64,000 bases of DNA, from positions 434,001-498,000 of the forward strand of contig CAVPJX010000002.1 of the NCBI GenBank assembly GCA_963705545.1. Reading direction: 5' to 3'. The notes under the pieces are model-generated. The model saw only the letters and a program-made list of their open reading frames with translations, made no database searches and was not told the DNA's origin. Source of the stretch: DATBLY01 sp963705545 (lineage in GTDB: Bacteria; Actinomycetota; UBA4738; HRBIN12). The position numbers and the translations under genes were made by a program. Positions 8,032 to 17,271 of this stretch are shown piece by piece. Position 1 is the first letter of the stretch. Each line of letters opens with the position of its first letter.

Positions 8032-8721
8032 TCAGCGGCGAGCGAGCGTCAGGCGCTTCGCGACCGCGACCTGCTCCCCGATCCCGGCGCCGATCCGGTC
8101 CGTGAGGGCCTGCACGTCGGGGCGGTACTTGGCGTTCCCCTCGGCCATGATCGGCGGCCCGAACGAGATGCCGACCGACGGGCGCATGGGTCGCTCCATC
8201 CGCAGGCCTGCCTTCGGCCAGCGCTCCTGCGTGCCCCAGATCCCGACGGGCACGACGGGGGCTCCCGCCAGCAGCGCGATCCGGGCGGCGCCCTTCTGGA
8301 CCGGCAGCATGTCCGGGCCGGTCCCGACGGTGCCCTCCGGCGCGATCCCGCCGAGCCAGCCCTTGCCCACGACGTCCGAGAGCTGCTCGAGCGCGGCCCA
8401 GTCGCCGACGCCGCGGCGGATCGGGATCGACCGGAGGCGCTTGAGGGCCGGACCCAGGAGCGGACGCTCGAAATCCTCGGAGAGGGCGAAGAAGCGGACG
8501 ATCCGGCCGGTCCGGCTGACGGGGAGTCCGACGAAGACGGCGTCCAGGATGCTCAAGTGGTTGTAGGCGAGCAGCGCGCCGCCGTGGCTCGGGACGTTCG
8601 CCAGTCCCGCGACCCGGATCCGGAACGTGGCCGCGGCGAGCGCTCCGATCGCCGTCGTGGCGAGGACCCACCAGGGGTCCTGTTCGCGGGGGGACCGCCG
8701 GGTGATCAGCTCCGTTGCCAA
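8032..8721 (-). CDS. 1-acylglycerol-3-phosphate acyltransferase family protein (PlsC-like)
   Basis: 229 residues. The acyltransferase signature H-x4-D is present as NHLSILD, and the second block as PEGTVGTG. A hydrophobic N-terminal stretch (WVLATTAIGALAAATF) should anchor it at the inner membrane face, where the family acylates lysophosphatidate or related lipids. It converges on arsC with a 3-base gap, so the two are not co-transcribed. A paralogue lies at 44448-45179. Confidence 0.85.
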   Translation of the reverse strand: MATELITRRSPREQDPWWVLATTAIGALAAATFRIRVAGLANVPSHGGALLAYNHLSILDAVFVGLPVSRTGRIVRFFALSEDFERPLLGPALKRLRSIPIRRGVGDWAALEQLSDVVGKGWLGGIAPEGTVGTGPDMLPVQKGAARIALLAGAPVVPVGIWGTQERWPKAGLRMERPMRPSVGISFGPPIMAEGNAKYRPDVQALTDRIGAGIGEQVAVAKRLTLARR

Positions 8722-8770
8722 GTCGGGGCGACCCTACACCCGGCGGCCCGACGACGCCCGGAGGCGGAGG

Positions 8771-9139
8771 TCAGGCCCTCGGCTCGAAGAGCTCGACGAC
8801 GTTGCCGGACGGGTCCTCGGCGAGGATCTGACGCCCGCCGGGACCCTCGACGACCTCGTTGCGGAACCCGACGCCCAGGGCCGCGAGCGTGGCGATCCGG
8901 CCGTCGAGATCGTCGACCTGGAGCACGAACCGGTTCCACCCGCCGGGCTCCGGGACGCGCCCGTCGGGCATGGGCCGGGCCGCGGACGCCGTCGGCCCGG
9001 CGAGCCACAGGACGAGGTCGTCGCGGCGCACGATCGCCATCGCGGGCCCGTAGCGCTCGACCTGCTCGAACCCCAGGCCGTCGACGTAGAACGCCACGGC
9101 CGCGTCCACGTCGTGCACCAGGTAGCGCGCCGTCGCCAC
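8771..9139 (-). CDS. VOC (glyoxalase/bleomycin-resistance) family protein
   Basis: 122 residues, one VOC domain with two beta-alpha-beta-beta-beta modules: ARYLVHDVDAAVAFYVDGLGF at the start is the typical first module and DPSGNVVELFEP the typical metal-ligand Glu end. The GTG start follows GAGGAGG and lies 2 bases after the stop of the upstream FAH-family gene, so they form one transcript. It may be an isomerase, dioxygenase or lyase; the role is not resolved. Confidence 0.8.
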   Translation of the reverse strand: MATARYLVHDVDAAVAFYVDGLGFEQVERYGPAMAIVRRDDLVLWLAGPTASAARPMPDGRVPEPGGWNRFVLQVDDLDGRIATLAALGVGFRNEVVEGPGGRQILAEDPSGNVVELFEPRA

Positions 9140-9141
9140 GG

Positions 9142-9987
9142 TCAGTCCCTCCTCGGCGGCCGGATCCCGCGGAACTCCCAGTCGCCGCCGAACGCGGTCG
9201 AGGTCACCTCTTCGGAGGCGCTCGGCTGGGCGCCGACGTCGTCGCGGATGGGCACGGTCCCCTCGACGATCGTGTTGCGCAGGACGCCGAGCCCGTCCAC
9301 CTCGACCTCGACGACGTCGCCGGGCTCCACCGGGCGCGAGTTCGCCGGCGTTCCGGACAGGATCACGTCGCCCGGCAGCAGCGTGATCGTCCGCGCGATG
9401 TCGGCGACCAGGTAGTGCATGTCCCAGATCATCTCGTCGGTGTTCCCGTCCTGGACGGTCGCGCCGTTCACGCGGGTCCGGATCGCCTTGCCGTGGAAGT
9501 CCCAGTCGGTGACGAGGCCGGGGCCGAGCGGGCAGAGGCTGTCCGAGCCCTTCACGCGCAGCATCGACCCGGCATCGGTGTCGCGGAAGTCGTGCAGCCC
9601 GTAGTCGTTGCCGATCGTGTAGCCAGCGATGTACGCGTCGACCTCGTCCGGCGCGACGTGTCGGCACTCCGTCCCGATCACGATCCCGATCTCGCCCTCG
9701 TAGTTCAGGTAGCGGCAGCGCGGCGGACGGACGACCTCGCCCCCGTGCGCGTTCAGCGCCGTGATCGGCTTGTGGAAGTACGTGGGCGACGGGCCGAGCG
9801 TCGCCTGGAACTCGGCGCGCCGGCTCTCGTAGTTCAGGTGTACGCACACGACCTTCGTCGGTTCGACCGGCGGAAGGTGCATGGGCTCCTCCGGGTCGAA
9901 CCGGCGCCCGTCCGGTGCGACCAACTCGTCGCCCTCGCGCGCGACGGTCACCGGCAGGCCGTCGAGCAGGATCCGCCGCGTCTCCAT
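9142..9987 (-). CDS. Fumarylacetoacetate hydrolase (FAH) family protein
   Basis: 281 residues from the ATG at 9987; an in-frame ATG further up would run into the divergent gene. Seen: YFHKPITALN, the metal-binding E-x-E block (YEGEIGIVIG), GYTIGNDYGLHDF, KGSDSLCPLGP and GDVILSGTP, all FAH-fold hallmarks. Relatives hydrolyse or decarboxylate/isomerise ring-cleavage products such as homoprotocatechuate intermediates, or hydrolyse acylpyruvates. A second FAH paralogue lies 800 bp away and an acetoacetate-decarboxylase-family gene is divergent, which suggests a small catabolic cluster. Confidence 0.86.
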   Translation of the reverse strand: METRRILLDGLPVTVAREGDELVAPDGRRFDPEEPMHLPPVEPTKVVCVHLNYESRRAEFQATLGPSPTYFHKPITALNAHGGEVVRPPRCRYLNYEGEIGIVIGTECRHVAPDEVDAYIAGYTIGNDYGLHDFRDTDAGSMLRVKGSDSLCPLGPGLVTDWDFHGKAIRTRVNGATVQDGNTDEMIWDMHYLVADIARTITLLPGDVILSGTPANSRPVEPGDVVEVEVDGLGVLRNTIVEGTVPIRDDVGAQPSASEEVTSTAFGGDWEFRGIRPPRRD

Positions 9988-9994
9988 GCCCGCG

Positions 9995-10000
9995 TAGTAT
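9995..10000 (+). promoter_or_regulatory. -10 box TAGTAT of a leaderless promoter
   Basis: TAGTAT is followed by exactly 6 bases and then the GTG at 10007. Transcription would start at the start codon. The two divergent start codons (9987 and 10007) are only 19 bases apart, so the opposing promoters overlap. Confidence 0.6.
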
Positions 10001-10006
10001 GCCCGC

Positions 10007-10795
10007 GTGGCGGAGCTGCGCGGGTTCATGCTGCCGAGGTCGCCGGCGGGCGAGGCCTCGATCGTCCCGGCGCCCCCGTGGCACTACTCGGGGGACCTGC
10101 TCACCGTCGAGTACCGGACCGACCCGTCGAACGTCGCCGCGTTGCTGCCGCCCGGCGTCGAGCCCGCCGAGGAGGACCCGGGCGCGGTCGCGATCATCTG
10201 GGCGGACTGGCAGTCGTGCAGCGACGCGGGCGATGAGCTCCTCGACCCCGTGCGGTCCCAGTACAAGGAGTGCTTCGTCGTCGTACGGTGCCGTTTCGGT
10301 GGCGAGACCTACTCGCGCTGCGTCTACATCTGGGTGGACAAGGACTTCGCCCTCGCACGCGGGTGGTACCAGGGCTATCCGAAGAAGCTCGGCTCGATCT
10401 GGATGACCCGGCCGGTGTCGGTCGGTCGCGCGGGGCCGCGCCTCGAGCCCGGCGGCCGGCTCGGCGCGACGCTCGCGGCGAACGACCGTCGCCTGGCGGA
10501 CGTGACGCTCACGCTCACGGGCACGTCCGACACGGGCGGGTTCGTCAACGCCCTGCCGATGCTGCACTCGCGCTGGCTGCCCGCGATCGATCCCGCCGCG
10601 CCGCCGTCGCTCGACGAGCTCGTGACGATGCGCTCGCGCGACGTCGAGCTCGGGCCCGCGTTCGTCGGCGAGCCGACGGTGCGCCTGCACGAGGCGCCCG
10701 GGGAAGAGCTCGCGGCCCTCGCGCCCATCGAGATGATCGCTGGCTACTGGCGGCAGGTCGGCGCCACGTTCGCGGGCGGCGACCGGCTCGCCTAG
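10007..10795 (+). CDS. Acetoacetate decarboxylase family protein
   Basis: 262 residues. The segment GYPKKLGSI carries the adjacent lysines (Lys126-Lys127) that correspond to the Schiff-base lysine and its pKa-lowering neighbour in acetoacetate decarboxylase. Relatives decarboxylate acetoacetate or act as aldolase/dehydratases on similar keto acids. It is divergent from a FAH/VOC unit and followed 25 bases later by another FAH gene, a setting that fits keto-acid catabolism. The substrate is not determined. Confidence 0.85.
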   Translation: MAELRGFMLPRSPAGEASIVPAPPWHYSGDLLTVEYRTDPSNVAALLPPGVEPAEEDPGAVAIIWADWQSCSDAGDELLDPVRSQYKECFVVVRCRFGGETYSRCVYIWVDKDFALARGWYQGYPKKLGSIWMTRPVSVGRAGPRLEPGGRLGATLAANDRRLADVTLTLTGTSDTGGFVNALPMLHSRWLPAIDPAAPPSLDELVTMRSRDVELGPAFVGEPTVRLHEAPGEELAALAPIEMIAGYWRQVGATFAGGDRLA

Positions 10796-10820
10796 ATCGG
10801 CGTGCGATAGCCTCCGGCGC

Positions 10821-11582
10821 ATGCGACTCGTGCGGTTCCGCTACGGGGAACGGATCGCGACCGGGGCGATCGATGCCGGCTCGGACGATGTCCGGATCCT
10901 GCGCGGCACGTTCTTCGAGGACCCGGTCCCGACGGGCGAGGTCGTTCCCCTCGACGACGTCCGGTTGCTCGCGCCCGTGATCCCGTCGAAGTTCGTCTGC
11001 GTCGGGCGGAACTACGCGGCGCACGCCGAGGAGTGGGGCATGGACGTGCCGTCCGAGCCCCTGATCTTCCTGAAGCCGTCGACGGCGCTGATCGGCCCGG
11101 GTGACCCGATCCGGCTGTTGCCGATGTCCCAGCGGGTGGACCCCGAGGGCGAGCTGTCCGTCGTGATCGGCCGGATCGCGCGCGACGTCCGCGCCGAAGA
11201 CGCCTTCCAGGTGATCCTCGGCTACACGTGCGGCAACGACGTCACGATGCGCGACCTCCAGCGCAGCGACGACCAATGGGCGCGCGCGAAGGGCTTCGAC
11301 GGCTCGGCGCCGCTCGGCCCGTGGGTCGAGACCGAGCTCGATCCGAACGACGTCCGCGTCGAGACGCGCGTGAACGGTGAGATCCGACAGGCGGGCCAGA
11401 CGTCGGAGATGGTCCACGGTGTCGCCACGTTGATCGAATACGTCACGGCGTTCATGACGCTGCTCCCCGGCGACGTGCTGATGACGGGAACCCCCCAGGG
11501 CAAGGTCTCGCTCGCCGCCGGCGACACCGTCGAGATCGAGATCGAGGGGATCGGGACGCTCGCGAACCCCGTGACCGGGTGA
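10821..11582 (+). CDS. Fumarylacetoacetate hydrolase family protein
   Basis: 253 residues with the FAH fold: KFVCVGRNYAAHAEE, FLKPSTALIGPGD, the metal-binding segment DPEGELSVVIG, GYTCGNDVTMRDLQ, KGFDGSAPLGP and GDVLMTGTPQG. This matches the bacterial acylpyruvate/oxaloacetate-type hydrolases. TAGCCT at 10808-10813 lies 7 bases before the ATG, so it may have its own leaderless promoter. Its stop overlaps the gltX start by GTGA. Confidence 0.88.
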   Translation: MRLVRFRYGERIATGAIDAGSDDVRILRGTFFEDPVPTGEVVPLDDVRLLAPVIPSKFVCVGRNYAAHAEEWGMDVPSEPLIFLKPSTALIGPGDPIRLLPMSQRVDPEGELSVVIGRIARDVRAEDAFQVILGYTCGNDVTMRDLQRSDDQWARAKGFDGSAPLGPWVETELDPNDVRVETRVNGEIRQAGQTSEMVHGVATLIEYVTAFMTLLPGDVLMTGTPQGKVSLAAGDTVEIEIEGIGTLANPVTG

Positions 11583-13012
11583 CCGTGGGCGACTCGGCCG
11601 TCCGCTGTCGGTTCGCCCCCGCCCCGTCCGGCTCGATCCACGTCGGCAACGCCCGCTCGGCGTTGTTCAGCTGGGCGTTCGCCCGGCACCACGGCGGGGC
11701 GTTCGTGCTCCGGGTCGAGGACACCGATGCGAGCCGCGTCTCGGAGGAGGCCTTCCAGGGCGTGATCGACTCGCTGCGGTGGCTCGGCCTCGACTGGGAC
11801 GAGGGTCCCGACGTCGGCGGCCCGCACGGGCCGTACCGGCAGTCCCAGCGCCGCGAGATCTACGCCGAGCAGGTCCAGCGGCTGCGCGACGGCGGTCACG
11901 CGTACCGCTGTTACTGCACCGCCGAGGAGCTGGACGAGCGGCGACAGGCCGCGCTCGCTCGTGGCGAAGCCCCCGGATACGACGGCCGGTGCCGGACGCT
12001 CACGGACGCGGAGCGGGCCGACTTCGAGGCGGAGGCCCGACCGTGGTCGGTCCGCTTCGCGATGCCCGAGCGGGAGTGGGTGGTCGACGACCTCGTGAAG
12101 GGCGAGGTGCGCTTCCCGGCCGGCCAGCTGCGCGACTTCGTGATCGTGCGCTCGGACGGGTCACCGGTCTTCCTGCTGGCGGTCGCCGTCGACGACTGGC
12201 TCATGGGGGTCACGCACGTGATCCGCGGCGACGACCTGCTGGCGTCGGCGCCGCGCAACGCCGCCGTGATCGAGGCGCTCGGGGGCACCGCTCCCGCGTA
12301 CGCGCACCTTCCTCAGGTGCTCGGGATGGACGGCAAGCCGCTGTCGAAGCGCCACGGATCGACGAGCGTCGAGGGCTTCCGGGAGCAGGGGTTCCTGCCG
12401 GAGGCGCTGATGAACTACCTGGCGCTCCTGGGCTGGTCGAAGGACGAGTCGACGACCTTCGTATCTCGCGACGAGTTGATCGCGGCGTTCGACCTGGACC
12501 GCGTCTCGAGCAACCCGGCCGCGTTCGACGTCCGGAAGCTCGAGTGGATGAACAACCACTACGTCCAGGCGCTCGGCGACGACGAGTTGGCGGCACGCTG
12601 CCTCCACTTCCTGACCGAGGCCGGCGTCCTGCCGGAGCCTGCCGCGCTCCGCGCGGCGATGCCCCTGGTCCGCGAGCGGATGAAGCGGCTCACCGAGGCC
12701 GTGGACCTCCTGCGGTTCCTGTTCACCGACGACGTCGAACCGGACGAGAAGGCGCGCGCTCTGATGGACGCGGCACCGCCCGGGTACCTCGCCGCGGTCG
12801 CGGACGCCCTGGCAGAGGTCGAGCCCTGGGCCGCCGAGACGATCGGGGCGGCGCTCGACCGGACCGCGGAGGCCTTCGGATTGAACCGGAAGAAGGGGTG
12901 GCAGCCGGTGCGCGCCGCCGCCACCGGCTCCGTCGTGTCGCCGCCGCTCGACGGCTCCCTCGAGCTCCTCGGGCGGGAGCAGACGGTCGCGAGGCTGCGC
13001 GGCGGGACCTGA
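11579..13012 (+). CDS. gltX: Glutamyl-tRNA synthetase
   Basis: 477 residues, class I aminoacyl-tRNA synthetase that charges tRNA-Glu. The ATP site reads PAPSGSIHVGNAR, so the HIGH motif is HVGN. The second signature is GKPLSKRHGS (KMSKS equivalent). RVEDTDASR and the anticodon-binding helical domain to residue 477 are present, and the length is normal. The GTG start overlaps the preceding FAH stop; a second GTG lies two codons later. If the window holds the only copy it also supplies glutamate for tetrapyrrole synthesis. Confidence 0.92.
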   Translation: MTVGDSAVRCRFAPAPSGSIHVGNARSALFSWAFARHHGGAFVLRVEDTDASRVSEEAFQGVIDSLRWLGLDWDEGPDVGGPHGPYRQSQRREIYAEQVQRLRDGGHAYRCYCTAEELDERRQAALARGEAPGYDGRCRTLTDAERADFEAEARPWSVRFAMPEREWVVDDLVKGEVRFPAGQLRDFVIVRSDGSPVFLLAVAVDDWLMGVTHVIRGDDLLASAPRNAAVIEALGGTAPAYAHLPQVLGMDGKPLSKRHGSTSVEGFREQGFLPEALMNYLALLGWSKDESTTFVSRDELIAAFDLDRVSSNPAAFDVRKLEWMNNHYVQALGDDELAARCLHFLTEAGVLPEPAALRAAMPLVRERMKRLTEAVDLLRFLFTDDVEPDEKARALMDAAPPGYLAAVADALAEVEPWAAETIGAALDRTAEAFGLNRKKGWQPVRAAATGSVVSPPLDGSLELLGREQTVARLRGGT

Positions 13013-13103
13013 CGTCGTCGGGGGGCAGGTCCAGGGACTTCGGCCGTTCGGGTGGTTCCCCGCCTCACCCGTTCGGCTCATGCGCTTCGGCGAACCCCCG
13101 GAC

Positions 13104-13109
13104 TACGAT
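13104..13109 (+). promoter_or_regulatory. -10 box TACGAT of a leaderless promoter
   Basis: TACGAT is followed by 6 bases and the GTG at 13116. This decides the start of the transporter gene: an upstream ATG at 13080 would add a hydrophilic stretch not typical of the family. Confidence 0.55.
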
Positions 13110-13115
13110 GCGCGC

Positions 13116-14578
13116 GTGCGGCTGCTGAGGGGGCGCGACTTCCGCCTGCTCGTCCTGTCGAACGGCCTGTCGTCGTTCGGGGACGAACTCGCCCTGGTCG
13201 CGCTGACGATCAAGGTCGCGGACCTGACGAGCTCCGGCCTCGCGATCGCAGGCCTCCTGCTGGTCGGCATCCTCCCGATGGTCCTGTTCGCGCCGATCGC
13301 CGGCGCACTCGTCGACCGGACGGAGACCACGGGCACGCTGGCGATCGCGTCGCTGCTGCAAGCCGCGATCGCGCTCGGCCTCGCGTTCTCGCAGGCCCTG
13401 TGGCTGATCCTCGTCCTCTCGTTCCTGCTCGGCACGGTCGCCTCCGTCGCCTCGCCGGCGGTGTTCGCCCTGGTGCCGAAGGCCGTGGACGAAGAGGACC
13501 TGACGCCGGCGAACGCCCGGATGGAGACCGCGCGCTACGTGGGCATGGTCGCGGCTCCGATCGCCGTCGCGGCGCTGGCGGGCCAGCTCGGCGACGCCTC
13601 GCCCGTTCCCCTGGTGGTCGACGCGGTCACGTTCCTCGTGATCGCGTCCGCGGCGGCCTCGCTCTCGATCCGTCGCCCGCCGGTTCCGGAGGAGGCGGGG
13701 AGGGGAGGGTCGACGCGGCGAGTTCCGACAGGGCTTCGCGTTCGTCCGCCGCGACCCGGTCCTGCTGATCGCGATCGTCGTGCTCGCGTTCACGGTCCTG
13801 TTCGCCATGATGGACAACGTGGCCGAGATCTTCTTCGCACGGAACCCCGATCTGCTCGATGCGGGCAACTGGGGCTACGGTGCGCTCGCGGCCGCCTGGT
13901 TGCTGGGGATGGTGGTGGGCGCGACGCTCATCGCGGGCCGGCTCCCCGACGCCAAGCTCGCGCCGTCGATCCTGGTCTCGTCGGTCGTCCTCGGCCTCGC
14001 CGTCGCGGTCGCCGCCGCGCACCGCGAACATCTGGGTCGCGCTGCCGCTGTTCTTCGTGGCGGGCATGGGCAACGGCACGGGCAGCGTGGCGATCCGGAG
14101 CCTGATCCACCACCGGGCGCCCGATCAGGTGCGCGGTCGGGTGTTCGCCGTCTACCTGGGCCTCGCGACCGCGGGGCAGCTCGGCGCGACGGCGCTCGGC
14201 GGGATCCTCGTCGGAGGGGAGGGCGCGCGCGCGCAGCAGACGCTGATCATCGGAGGGCTGGGCGCGTTCTCGGTGGGAGTGTTGGGTCTGCTGTGGTTCG
14301 CCTCGATCCCGGGTCGTGTCCGCACCGCCCCCGCAACCGCGATCCGGATCCCCGACCTCGAGGCCCCCGAGGTCGCCCCCGCCCCGGAGCGGACGGTGGT
14401 CGAGGTCCGCAACATCACGCCGGACGCGGAGCTCGTCGATCTGACCGCGGTCGAGATCGTCGCCCTCGGCCCGTCCGGGAACGGATCGGGCGCCGGTCAC
14501 GATGACCACGACCCCGAGTTCGCGGAGGAGCTCGTCTCCGAACCCCGGGTGCTTCCCTCGACCGACCCGAGGGCCTAG
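13116..14578 (+). pseudogene. MFS transporter gene with two frameshifts
   Basis: The start (MRLLRGRDFRLLVLSNGLSSFGDELALVAL) is a typical major-facilitator N-terminus of the MFS_3/enterobactin-exporter-like type. The frame is lost near 13700 in a G-rich run; EFRQGFAFVRRDPVLL resumes in another frame, then a second shift near 14020 joins VVLGLAVAVAA to NIWVALPLFFVAGMGNG. About 12 membrane segments are encoded in total, followed by an acidic cytoplasmic tail of roughly 90 residues. All parts are otherwise well kept, so the indels are either very recent or artefacts. Confidence 0.75.
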
Positions 14579-14606
14579 CATCGAGGCATCGCCTGGGGAG
14601 GGCGTG

Positions 14607-14822
14607 ATGGCGAAGGTCCTGAACCTGCCGGAGCGGAAAGACGCCGCCGGCGACTGGCACCAGGTGCTGCGCGACGTCTGCTATTGGTGTGGCTGCCGAT
14701 ACCTCTACGCCGAGGACGATCACGACCTCGTGTGGGAGCCGGGCACCGAGCACGAGAAGGACTGCTCGGACGACCGCTGCGAATGTCACACGCGGCCGGT
14801 GGTCGGGGAACGGCGGGACTGA
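14607..14822 (+). CDS. Small Cys/His-rich protein, probable zinc ribbon
   Basis: 71 residues. Six cysteines, C25-x2-C28-x-C30 and C53-x4-C58-x-C60, plus several His and Asp, suggest a bound metal. The ATG follows GGGAGGG. I do not recognise a named family. It stands alone between the transporter and a decayed lamin-tail gene, on the same strand as the transporter and 28 bases after it. Confidence 0.6.
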   Translation: MAKVLNLPERKDAAGDWHQVLRDVCYWCGCRYLYAEDDHDLVWEPGTEHEKDCSDDRCECHTRPVVGERRD

Positions 14823-14907
14823 GCTCGTAGGGCTCGCGACCATCTCCGACCGGTGCGATGCCAGCGCGCCGTTCTTCCGGGCCGGCTGGACGTTGTTCGC
14901 GTTCCTT

Positions 14908-15249
14908 CTAGCAGAGCGCCCACCTCCTCACTCCCGCGTAGACGCACCGGGTCCCGGAGGAGACCGGAGGCGTCGAACAGTGGGCACGATCCCGGATGTC
15001 ACCCCAGATCGGGCATGAGCTCATCCAGTACAGGTGGTTGTCCGTGTTCACGCCAGGACCTGTATGGACCTTCACGAGCGCTCCCACCTCGAGCCTGAAC
15101 GAAGGGAACGTGAAGACGTCGCCCTCGTGATTCCGCAACGACCACGCGGTCATATCGATCGCGGAGTTTCCGAAGTTCTTGATCGACACGAACCCTTGGT
15201 CGAGCTCATCGCGCGTGGGGTCGAACCGGACCTTGTTGATCAGGATCAA
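14908..15249 (-). pseudogene. Lamin-tail-domain protein remnant
   Basis: The readable part (INKVRFDPT...VSIKNFGNSAIDMTAWSLRN...GDVFTFPSFRLEVGALVKVHTGPG...LYW) is a lamin tail domain, an Ig-like fold found in secreted bacterial proteins. Upstream in frame there is a Pro-rich stretch but no start codon or signal peptide. After the LYW motif the frame shifts, and the expected FDASG ending is found in a neighbouring frame. I call it a decayed fragment of a secreted protein. Confidence 0.6.
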
Positions 15250-15407
15250 CGGCGAGATCGGTGCGGGTAGAGGCGTCGGCGATCGCTGCAGCGGACAGGA
15301 TCGCGGCGACGCCTCGGCCGATCGGCGACGCGGATAGGGCCCCCTCTGTCTGTGTGAGACGGTTGGGTTGACGACGCTGAAGGCGTGCGCACGAAGGGGT
15401 CAGCCGA

Positions 15408-16484
15408 ATGAGGATCGCGGTGCTGGGGGCCGGCGCTGGAGGGCTAGCTGTCGCCTACGAGTGGGCGAGTCAGGGGCATGAGGTCGCGCTGTACGCACAA
15501 CATGCCCATGAGCACCATCTGGTGCCGGTCCGCGAGCGCGGAGGGATCCAAGCCGAGGGCAAGCTCGAGGGGTTCGTCTCTCTGGCGACGGTCACCACCG
15601 ACATCGCCGAGGCGCTGGACGGTGTGGACGTGGTCTTCGTCGTCGGCCCCGCCTATGCCACAGAGCCGTTCGGCCGTGACACTCGCGGTCACCTGCGCCC
15701 CGGGATGACCGTCGTGGTCTGCCCCAGTTCGTGCGTCGGCAGTCTGGCCTTCAAGCACGCCGCGGGGTTGGACCTCCATGACGAGAGCGTCGTCGTGGGC
15801 GAGACCAGCACGCTGCCGTACGCCGCTCGCGCATCGATGCACGCCAGTGTGCGGATCTTCCACCGGCTCGACAACGGCTTCTCAGCCGCTGCCGCCCCGC
15901 GCAGCAACACACCTCGCCTGCTCGAGGTCCTGCGGCAGGTGTACCGCAACACCGACGAGGCCGCGGGGATCTTCCAGACCACGCTGCAGAACGGCAACCC
16001 GGTCATCCATCCGGCCGTCACCTTGCTCAACGCCGCCCTCATCGAACGCACGGGTGGTGACTTCATGTTCTATGAGGAAGGGGTTACGGAGGCCGTCGGT
16101 CGCCTCATGAAGGCGGTCGACGGCGAGCGGCTATCCGTCGCTAGGGCCTTGGGCGTGGAGATCCTCGCCGAGCCGGATCTCGGGGTTCGGCAGGGCTACA
16201 TGAGCGAGTCCAACTACTCCACCGGCTACTCCACCGCACCAGGCTTTCGTGGCATCAAGGCGCAGGACGAGCTTCATCACCGCTACCTGACCGAGGACGT
16301 GGGCTACTCGATGGTGTTCCTCACCGACCTGGCTCGACACCTGTCGGTGCCGACCCCCACCATGGATGCCGTCATCCGCATCGCCTCGATCGTCGCGGGC
16401 GAAGACTTCGCCACCGAGCGTGCCCGCACGATCGACAAGATGGGCCTATCCGGCCTGACGCGAGAACAGCTCGCGGTGTACTGA
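15408..16484 (+). CDS. NAD/NADP octopine/nopaline dehydrogenase family protein
   Basis: 358 residues. Residues 1-170 form a Rossmann domain (GAGAGGLAVAYEWASQGHEV), and the rest matches the octopine/nopaline dehydrogenase C-terminal domain (NGNPVIHPAVTLLNAALIE, YEEGVTEAVGRLM, HHRYLTEDVGYSMVFL). Such enzymes reductively join an amino acid to a 2-keto acid, as in opine and opine-type metallophore synthesis. No nicotianamine-synthase-like or transporter partner lies next to it, so a metallophore role is not supported here. Confidence 0.85.
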   Translation: MRIAVLGAGAGGLAVAYEWASQGHEVALYAQHAHEHHLVPVRERGGIQAEGKLEGFVSLATVTTDIAEALDGVDVVFVVGPAYATEPFGRDTRGHLRPGMTVVVCPSSCVGSLAFKHAAGLDLHDESVVVGETSTLPYAARASMHASVRIFHRLDNGFSAAAAPRSNTPRLLEVLRQVYRNTDEAAGIFQTTLQNGNPVIHPAVTLLNAALIERTGGDFMFYEEGVTEAVGRLMKAVDGERLSVARALGVEILAEPDLGVRQGYMSESNYSTGYSTAPGFRGIKAQDELHHRYLTEDVGYSMVFLTDLARHLSVPTPTMDAVIRIASIVAGEDFATERARTIDKMGLSGLTREQLAVY

Positions 16485-16998
16485 CTGGGAGATAGGTCCC
16501 CCTGGATGTCGAAGCGCGACGTTCTGGCGCTGAGGGACGTTCGATGCCAACCAGTGCCGCTACGTTCGTTTGCAGATCGTTTGCACGGCTCGGCCTCGCG
16601 TTCCCTCCCTCGCCCTTCGTGCGGAAGCATCACGCCGGTAGGTACGTCAGCATCCTAGGATCCGAGCCGGCATCCGGATTGATGTCCTTCACCAGGCCCT
16701 GCCGGACGCACTTCCATCGCTTACCCACAGCTCCGTGCGGTGGACGCCGTCGTTAGCCTGGAATGAGCCTACCCGCGGCTTCGCTTGGAGGTGGGCTCGA
16801 GGATCCCGACGTCGCGGTGAAGATCTTCGACCAGTCAGGAGCGCTGGTCTGGGCGTCCTGAGAGCCCACCCCCTTGCGGGCGTAGGGTGGTGCACTTCGC
16901 TACGGGCCACGTTTTGACAGGTCACGGCTCGAGCGCGATGCTGCGCGCGCCGCGTCGCGGGAGCGCGACCACACTTCCCAGAGGAGGGAGAGAGAGAG
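16485..16998. other. 514-bp stretch without a convincing gene
   Basis: I see no coding region with a ribosome-binding site or family match. The only structure noticed is a short direct repeat, CGTTTGCA, near 16565-16582. The purine run before 16999 is the ribosome-binding site of the next gene. Confidence 0.4.
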
Positions 16999-17271
16999 AT
17001 GATCCTGGCAACGACGACGGTCGAGGACTACGACCGCTGGGTGAAGGTCTTCTCAACGAAAGGCGTTGAGAAGAGGAAGCAGCACGGGTCCAAGGGTGCG
17101 ACCGTCTTTCGCGATCCCAACGAAGACGACCGGGTCTGGGTCGTCTTCGACTGGGATGCGGAGGGTTGGCAGAACTTCGTCTCCGACCCCGACGTCCCGG
17201 CGATCTTCCAAGAAGCCGGGAGTAAGAGTAAGCCCGTGGCGGCGGAGTCCGGCGGCCGGTACGACGCCTAG
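16999..17271 (+). CDS. Small dimeric alpha/beta-barrel (ABM-like) protein
   Basis: 90 residues: MILATTTVEDYDRWVKVF...HGSKGATVFRDPNEDDRVWVVFDWD matches the ferredoxin-like ABM/cyclase-type barrel seen in small monooxygenases and unknown stress proteins. A long purine ribosome-binding region (GAGGAGGGAGAGAGAGAG) precedes the ATG. Its stop overlaps the stop of the small gene on the other strand. Enzymatic role not known. Confidence 0.7.
   Translation: MILATTTVEDYDRWVKVFSTKGVEKRKQHGSKGATVFRDPNEDDRVWVVFDWDAEGWQNFVSDPDVPAIFQEAGSKSKPVAAESGGRYDA

Noticed and set aside
13080..13115. Upstream ATG start for the MFS gene
   Set aside because: The leaderless -10 box would fall inside the coding region, and the added residues are unlike the family N-terminus.
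15408..16484. Opine-type metallophore locus
   Set aside because: The dehydrogenase family fits, but no nicotianamine-synthase-like gene or metal transporter lies beside it.
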